A DNA stretch of 43,418 nucleotides. Origin: a virus. Made by a program: the position numbers and the translations under genes. The number at the start of each line of letters is the position of its first letter. Positions within the stretch are counted from its first letter, which is position 1. The DNA is taken from the IMG/VR virus record IMGVR_UViG_3300020601_000023, positions 1-43,418 of that record. One strand, given 5' to 3'. Below, piece by piece: positions 40,023 through 43,418 of the stretch. Under the pieces are notes generated by a model that had not been told where the DNA came from, ran no database searches, and saw nothing but the letters and a program-made list of their open reading frames with translations.

Positions 40023-40364
40023 TTACTCACCCAAGTCCGAACCCCCATATCCATCAAAACGACTCCTACACCCCTTCATGGTCTTTAAATCGCTATTCAC
40101 CCCATTCCCCTCATTATTTCCTCCAACAATTGACTCAAGTTGGCTCATATAGGTATGCAACAGCTTAGAGTGCACTGACCTTATACTCTCTACCCCACAC
40201 TGGGCTGCAAGTATCTTTAAAGAGTACCTAGCAATCACTGGATCAATGTCTTTCGATTTTAAACTTTTGAGGTCTTTCAAGGTTAGTTCGATAGATCGGG
40301 TATCGATGCGATTTAGGGGTAAGTGTTCTCCCCTCGTGCTCACTCCAGTAGTATTCTGCGTCAT
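40023..40364 (-). CDS. Hypothetical protein (113 aa)
   Basis: A 113-aa protein starting MTQNTTGVSTRGEHLPLN; AGGGGA lies about 9 bases before the ATG. The middle is helical (IELTLKDLKSLKSKDIDPVIARYSLKILAAQCGVESIRSVHSKLLHTY). It overlaps the upstream 87-aa gene by about 120 bp in another frame, which is unusual here, so either start may be shorter. It is the last gene of the replication block before the non-coding region. No family recognised. Confidence 0.55.
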   Translation of the reverse strand: MTQNTTGVSTRGEHLPLNRIDTRSIELTLKDLKSLKSKDIDPVIARYSLKILAAQCGVESIRSVHSKLLHTYMSQLESIVGGNNEGNGVNSDLKTMKGCRSRFDGYGGSDLGE

Positions 40365-40506
40365 GTCTTATTTCCCCTAACCTGCCCTTAGCGAGCTGGC
40401 ACTTATTGTTGAAGTTCTCCCATGCGAGATTGCCCTCTACATAGCTTGTATTTTCCTTAAACCTAGTCTTTTCCTCTTGATGTTTTTTAAGCTCACTTCT
40501 GGACAT
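40243..40506 (-). CDS. Hypothetical protein (87 aa)
   Basis: An 87-aa basic, helical protein starting MSRSELKKHQEEKTRFKENTSYVEGNLAWENFNNKCQ. It overlaps the upstream gene by 14 bp at the start and the next gene by about 120 bp. Composition is like small phage replication accessory proteins, but no family is recognised. The final third lies in the overlap and could be dispensable. Confidence 0.55.
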   Translation of the reverse strand: MSRSELKKHQEEKTRFKENTSYVEGNLAWENFNNKCQLAKGRLGEIRHDAEYYWSEHEGRTLTPKSHRYPIYRTNLERPQKFKIERH

Positions 40507-40924
40507 CAGTGACCTCCGCTTCTACTGCCTCTGGCAATGACTTCAGCAATTCCTCCATAGACTCTGCTGATGCCCCTCTTTTTACCTTTTCCACATGAAG
40601 GCTGGAGTCTCCCTGCATTTCTCTTAGTGTCTCGACAGCATACTTTAGTGCTGGTGCTACCTGCCGAGCCTCGAGCTCCTCTGTGGTATTGATAGCCTTT
40701 ACTTCCAGCTTAAACACGAGCAATCGATAGTAACCGAGCATGAACTCATTGTACTCGCTGGGAGTCATGTTAGAGAACTGCATGGCTGTCATCTGGTCAT
40801 CACCTGAGACTTGCAGCTCAAGGTTCTTCTTAAACATATCAAGGGACATATCACAGGCATCTGCTATTTCCTCTAAGCCCATATTATCGAGCTTCCGTCT
40901 GGTGACCTTTTCTCGCCCTGCCAT
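40493..40924 (-). CDS. HTH-containing protein, possible small terminase or regulator (143 aa)
   Basis: The start is placed at ATG 40924 (MAGREKVTRRKLDNMG) because it shares bases with the stop of the 28-aa gene (TGATG). The longer frame to 40969 would lack such support. MGLEEIADACDMSLDMFKKNLEL (about 15-37, helix-turn-helix) and the tail (EARQVAPALKYAVETLREMQGD) resemble phage small-terminase or replication regulators. It is placed upstream of the packaging block, behind the helicase loader. Confidence 0.6.
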   Translation of the reverse strand: MAGREKVTRRKLDNMGLEEIADACDMSLDMFKKNLELQVSGDDQMTAMQFSNMTPSEYNEFMLGYYRLLVFKLEVKAINTTEELEARQVAPALKYAVETLREMQGDSSLHVEKVKRGASAESMEELLKSLPEAVEAEVTDVQK

Positions 40925-41010
40925 CACTCGGTGAGAAAGTATGCCACAGTGCAAATTACGATTACGCACATCATTAAGAATACCCAGTCATTGAAATCAT
41001 CCCAGCTCAT
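40924..41010 (-). CDS. 28-aa membrane microprotein
   Basis: A 28-aa product MSWDDFNDWVFLMMCVIVI followed by CTVAYFLTE. An acidic N-terminus precedes one transmembrane helix (about 9-25). Its ATG shares bases with the stop of the helicase loader (ATGA) and its TGA with the next start (TGATG). Both couplings and the clear TM helix support it. It may bring the replication complex to the membrane or act as a small inhibitor; function unknown. Confidence 0.68.
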   Translation of the reverse strand: MSWDDFNDWVFLMMCVIVICTVAYFLTE

Positions 41011-41714
41011 GCTATTTTTAGCCTCTCCTGCATTTGCTCCTGATTAAACAGCCAGACATTACAGGTCTCCCTGAATCGATTGAGTAGTGCCTCACCTCGC
41101 CTCTTGTCCTCAAATCGTGCTATAGCGTCGCTACGCTTTACCTGAGAGGTACACAGCAAGGGGAGCTTTCTCTCCATCCTCTGGTTTACGATCTCAAACA
41201 GCCCTGCCTCAGTAGAGGGGGTGAGCTTTTCGGCAAACAGGTCATCGATTGCAAGGATTGGAATATTCACTACCTCATCCCTCCAGTTCGCATAGTGGCT
41301 GGATCTCTTAGCTGACGCTAACTCACTATGAAACTCACCAGCATAAAATACCTTAAATGCGAGCCCATAACCATGAAGCTTCTTTAGCAGCAGTGTAAGC
41401 AATCTACTCTTACCCATCCTTGACTCACCGAGTAAGTAAATTCCTTTATCTCGGTCAGGAGTCCAGTGCTGGATATTCTTCCATACTGCCTGTGCTTGGC
41501 TTGGCAACAGGTTAAAGTCTGTCTCCATATACAGGGGTCTAATCAGCTCATGAATGGGTCTAGGCGTGTAAATTAATTTATTTGACCTAGTTCCCTCACG
41601 CTCATGAAAAGCCTTACAACACTTATCACAGACTACTGCCTTCTCACTGAATGCTGCTACCAGCTCATCAGTCCAGTCAGTATCCTGCCTACACTCTCTA
41701 CATTTATAAATCAT
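41007..41714 (-). CDS. DnaC-like helicase loader ATPase (235 aa)
   Basis: A 235-aa protein with an N-terminal zinc-finger-like pair (Cys5/Cys8 and Cys29/Cys32), Walker A GESRMGKS (96-103), Walker B ILAIDD (153-158), and a sensor/arginine region ALLNRFRETCN near the C-terminus. This is the AAA+ DnaC/IstB-type fold. Such proteins load the host replicative helicase onto phage origin DNA. The gene starts at the stop of the initiator (1-bp overlap) and is followed by the microprotein, consistent with lambda O/P-type replication. Confidence 0.88.
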   Translation of the reverse strand: MIYKCRECRQDTDWTDELVAAFSEKAVVCDKCCKAFHEREGTRSNKLIYTPRPIHELIRPLYMETDFNLLPSQAQAVWKNIQHWTPDRDKGIYLLGESRMGKSRLLTLLLKKLHGYGLAFKVFYAGEFHSELASAKRSSHYANWRDEVVNIPILAIDDLFAEKLTPSTEAGLFEIVNQRMERKLPLLCTSQVKRSDAIARFEDKRRGEALLNRFRETCNVWLFNQEQMQERLKIA

Positions 41715-42403
41715 TAGAAATCCTCCGCATTGAATCCACCCTTACTCTCTGCCACTACCTCGTTAGCTGGCTGTGGTGGAAATACACCTGCCCAGCCCAT
41801 TGCCACTGACCGATTTAATGACTCGATCAAACCATCCACTCCAAACTCCTCCAAGATGGAATTAAAGCCTGTCCACATCCTTTTCATCTGGGTTGGCTTA
41901 ATAACTTTCCTGAGCTCTTTTCTGTGTTGCACAAACTCGTCCCAAGCACTTTGCAACTTAATATTATATATATTAATACTATTCTTATTAAGTAAGTATA
42001 TATTCGCAAAAGGCGCGCGCGAGGCTGCTGTCAAATTACCCTCTTTTTGGGGGTTTTTGCTGTCAAATTGAACACCATCACTTTCCTCACCTAAATTATC
42101 AGTTGCTGTCACATTTGGCGTTTTTTGGGGGGTTTTGCTGTCACCCTGTTTTTTCTCCACAATTGCTGTTGCTGTCAAAATTGCGTCTTTATAGGGGTTT
42201 TTGCTGTCACTTTGTGATGTTGCTGGTGCAGGGGCTGGGGCTGAAATGGCAGGGTTTCCTGCCAAATCAAACACCCGAATCCCTGAAACTATTGCAAACT
42301 TCACAGCATCATTCAGGGTCATATCATACCTTTCTTTGACCATCATTAATTGCTGCTTCAAGTGCTCAGGTAGCCTAATTGTTAGTCTCTCAGAATGGGA
42401 CAT
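41714..42403 (-). CDS. Replication initiator with internal iteron origin (229 aa)
   Basis: The start is placed at ATG 42403 (MSHSERLTIRLPEHLKQQL), 14 bp inside the SSB gene; the open frame continues upstream in overlap. The N-terminus is a ribbon-helix-helix-like DNA-binding domain. The middle repeats DSKNP-type motifs because the DNA carries iterons. The C-terminal AWDEFVQHRKELRKV ... LIESLNRSVAMGWAGVFPP is the classic tail of lambda O/DnaT-like replication proteins, which contacts the loader. It acts with the DnaC-like protein next to it. The fold is split from lambda O in its N-terminal domain. Confidence 0.82.
   Translation of the reverse strand: MSHSERLTIRLPEHLKQQLMMVKERYDMTLNDAVKFAIVSGIRVFDLAGNPAISAPAPAPATSQSDSKNPYKDAILTATAIVEKKQGDSKTPQKTPNVTATDNLGEESDGVQFDSKNPQKEGNLTAASRAPFANIYLLNKNSINIYNIKLQSAWDEFVQHRKELRKVIKPTQMKRMWTGFNSILEEFGVDGLIESLNRSVAMGWAGVFPPQPANEVVAESKGGFNAEDF
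41950..42209 (-). other. ori: Candidate replication origin: paired iterons plus AT-rich tract
   Basis: The minus-strand heptamer TGACAGC occurs six times at plus-strand starts 42027, 42059, 42105, 42137, 42171 and 42203. It is arranged as three pairs, each with exactly 32 bp between members; pairs are 46 and 34 bp apart. Two of each pair are followed by AAAA(A)CCCC. An AT-rich tract (41958-42005) follows, fit for unwinding. The layout, iterons inside the initiator gene beside an AT-rich tract, is that of lambda ori in gene O. Confidence 0.78.
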
Positions 42404-42788
42404 CTTCAAGGAGATCTTGGTCTGCATTTTCAATAGGTGCAGCCCGATCCATTTTAGGCTCAATTGGCTCATCCAGTGCTAGATACTTGTATATCTTCGC
42501 ATAGCCTTTAGCATCAGTGCCGTCCTCTATCCCAATTGCCTTACCCTTAAAGTCCAAGAAGTTCTTATAGCTTGTATCCTTAAACTTTGGGGGAAGTGCG
42601 TTCATGCTCTTGAAAAATGACTCCACCTTCCAGTGTGCTTTCTCTGTGAAGAAAAAGGCATCATATATCTTTGTGCCATCTTCTTTTTCTAACCCTAGCT
42701 TTATGTAAGGGTTTCCGTTCTTAGTTACATACTCTTCCCCAGTCTCCCTGTCGGATGAGTAAACGCCAATAATAGTTGCTTTATTCAT
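42390..42788 (-). CDS. Single-stranded DNA-binding-like protein (132 aa)
   Basis: A 132-aa protein starting MNKATIIGVYSSDRETGEEYVTKNGNPYIKLGLEKEDGTKIYDAFF. This N-terminal strand layout is OB-fold-like, and the acidic C-terminal tail ends DLLEDVPF, the SSB-type tip that recruits partners. The middle lacks canonical SSB aromatic residues, so this is a divergent phage SSB. It is placed between a DnaQ-like exonuclease and the initiator. It likely protects single strands at the origin or in ERF-mediated annealing. Confidence 0.78.
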   Translation of the reverse strand: MNKATIIGVYSSDRETGEEYVTKNGNPYIKLGLEKEDGTKIYDAFFFTEKAHWKVESFFKSMNALPPKFKDTSYKNFLDFKGKAIGIEDGTDAKGYAKIYKYLALDEPIEPKMDRAAPIENADQDLLEDVPF

Positions 42789-42790
42789 AT

Positions 42791-43418
42791 TTAGTTTTGG
42801 TTGAAAAATCCTTCATCATGTCCCCACACTGATCCACAAATTGACCAGAAGTTGACTAGTGCTTCCTTGATATCTGCATCATTAGAGCAAAAGCAGAGCT
42901 GCTTCTTTCCGTCTGGCATCTGATAGCCAATCGCATCCAGCTCGCAGTGCTCCGCTGTTAACTGAGCTCGATTCATGTAAGAGCTTAGGTGATTTTCCTC
43001 TGCACTCTTAATCTTTTCCTCAATCTTGTAGGGATCTTTTAAGTTTCCTACTTTGACGGAATCTGGATCAAACTCTGGGATCAGTGACGCAATTTCCTGT
43101 GCTGACCTCGGTCTAGTTTCAATGTCAAAAATGACAGCATCGTCCGAGACATCTAAGCTCTCATTTAAGGCATTGAAACAGTGGGCTGTCATGTTGATAT
43201 CTGCGGTGAGATAATCTTCCTTTTCATCAGAAGAAAACTTCCAGAAATCTTTTCCAGACCTTCCCCTTTTGTTCAGACCCTTATACCCTAAGATCTTTGC
43301 CAGAGTCTCCAGCTTAATCAGGTATCCGTACTCAGATCCTCCATACATTTCATTTGTATCAACAAAGATCTTTGGTAGGTATTTTTTGGGTTGAAGGTAG
43401 ACTGGGACTTTCACCCCA
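42791..43418 (-). CDS. DnaQ-like 3'-5' exonuclease, C-terminal part (cut by contig end)
   Basis: This frame is open to the contig end and continues from the left-end segment 1-274, giving about 232 aa in total. The motif VIFDIETRPRSAQEIASLIPEFD is ExoI of the DEDD family, followed by HCELDAIGYQMPDGKKQLC. The protein stops at SVWGHDEGFFNQN, just where ExoII (usually H-N-x-x-x-F-D) would lie, so the C-terminal half of the fold is missing. It may be inactive or complemented. It lies ahead of SSB and after ERF across the junction. Confidence 0.78.
   Translation of the reverse strand, partial: GVKVPVYLQPKKYLPKIFVDTNEMYGGSEYGYLIKLETLAKILGYKGLNKRGRSGKDFWKFSSDEKEDYLTADINMTAHCFNALNESLDVSDDAVIFDIETRPRSAQEIASLIPEFDPDSVKVGNLKDPYKIEEKIKSAEENHLSSYMNRAQLTAEHCELDAIGYQMPDGKKQLCFCSNDADIKEALVNFWSICGSVWGHDEGFFNQN
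43216..43418. repeat. Right copy of terminal redundancy
   Basis: Same 203 bases as 1-203, seven substitutions and no gaps. Merging both gives a circle of 43215 bp. In the shared gene the only amino-acid change is Val/Leu in the segment GYKG(V/L)NKRGRSG. See the left copy for interpretation. Confidence 0.93.

Overview
The window is an essentially complete genome of a tailed bacteriophage with a podovirus-like gene set, presented as a circularly redundant contig. Bases 1-203 and 43216-43418 are the same sequence with seven substitutions, so the unit genome is about 43.2 kb and one gene (a DnaQ-like exonuclease) is cut by the contig ends. Every supported gene lies on the minus strand and most neighbours overlap by ATGA or TAATG. 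No host genes are present. The host is not identifiable, but it should carry a tRNA-Cys(GCA) of the type copied in the phage attachment site.

Reading in the direction of transcription (high to low coordinates), the first block (about 43.4-40.0 kb) is replication: exonuclease, an SSB-like protein with an acidic tail, an initiator gene with an internal iteron array beside an AT-rich tract (lambdoid-like origin), a DnaC-like helicase loader and small genes. A 270-bp non-coding stretch with a G-rich tract and hairpins (39753-40022) separates it from a second block (39.8-36.6 kb) with a PD-(D/E)XK nuclease, small-terminase candidates and the large terminase. A promoter/operator-like element at about 36.5 kb precedes small DNA-binding genes, then portal, a metallophosphoesterase, scaffold and major capsid protein (36.4-29.9 kb).

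From 29.6 to 17.9 kb come the head-tail adaptor with long C-terminal repeats, lysis candidates, a beta-propeller-like tail protein, and a fibre region with an Mtd-N-like module, three genes sharing an N-terminal DILGKIG-type motif, a 924-aa fibre-like protein and a tandem pair of GNAT-like paralogues. From 17.9 to 3.7 kb lie three large presumed ejection proteins (1056, 788 and 2849 aa). The 2849-aa protein is a polyvalent protein with a zincin protease motif, two ART-like modules and a recurring aromatic-Met-Pro motif.

A second copy of the promoter/operator element at about 3.7 kb precedes the early/lysogeny block: four small genes, a tyrosine integrase, a Hjc-like resolvase and an ERF annealing protein, leading across the contig junction into replication. 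A 3' half of a tRNA-Cys gene (2540-2590) just upstream of, or inside, the 5' end of the integrase is a clear attP core, so the phage is inferred to be temperate. No recognisable DNA polymerase, endolysin or CI-type repressor was found.
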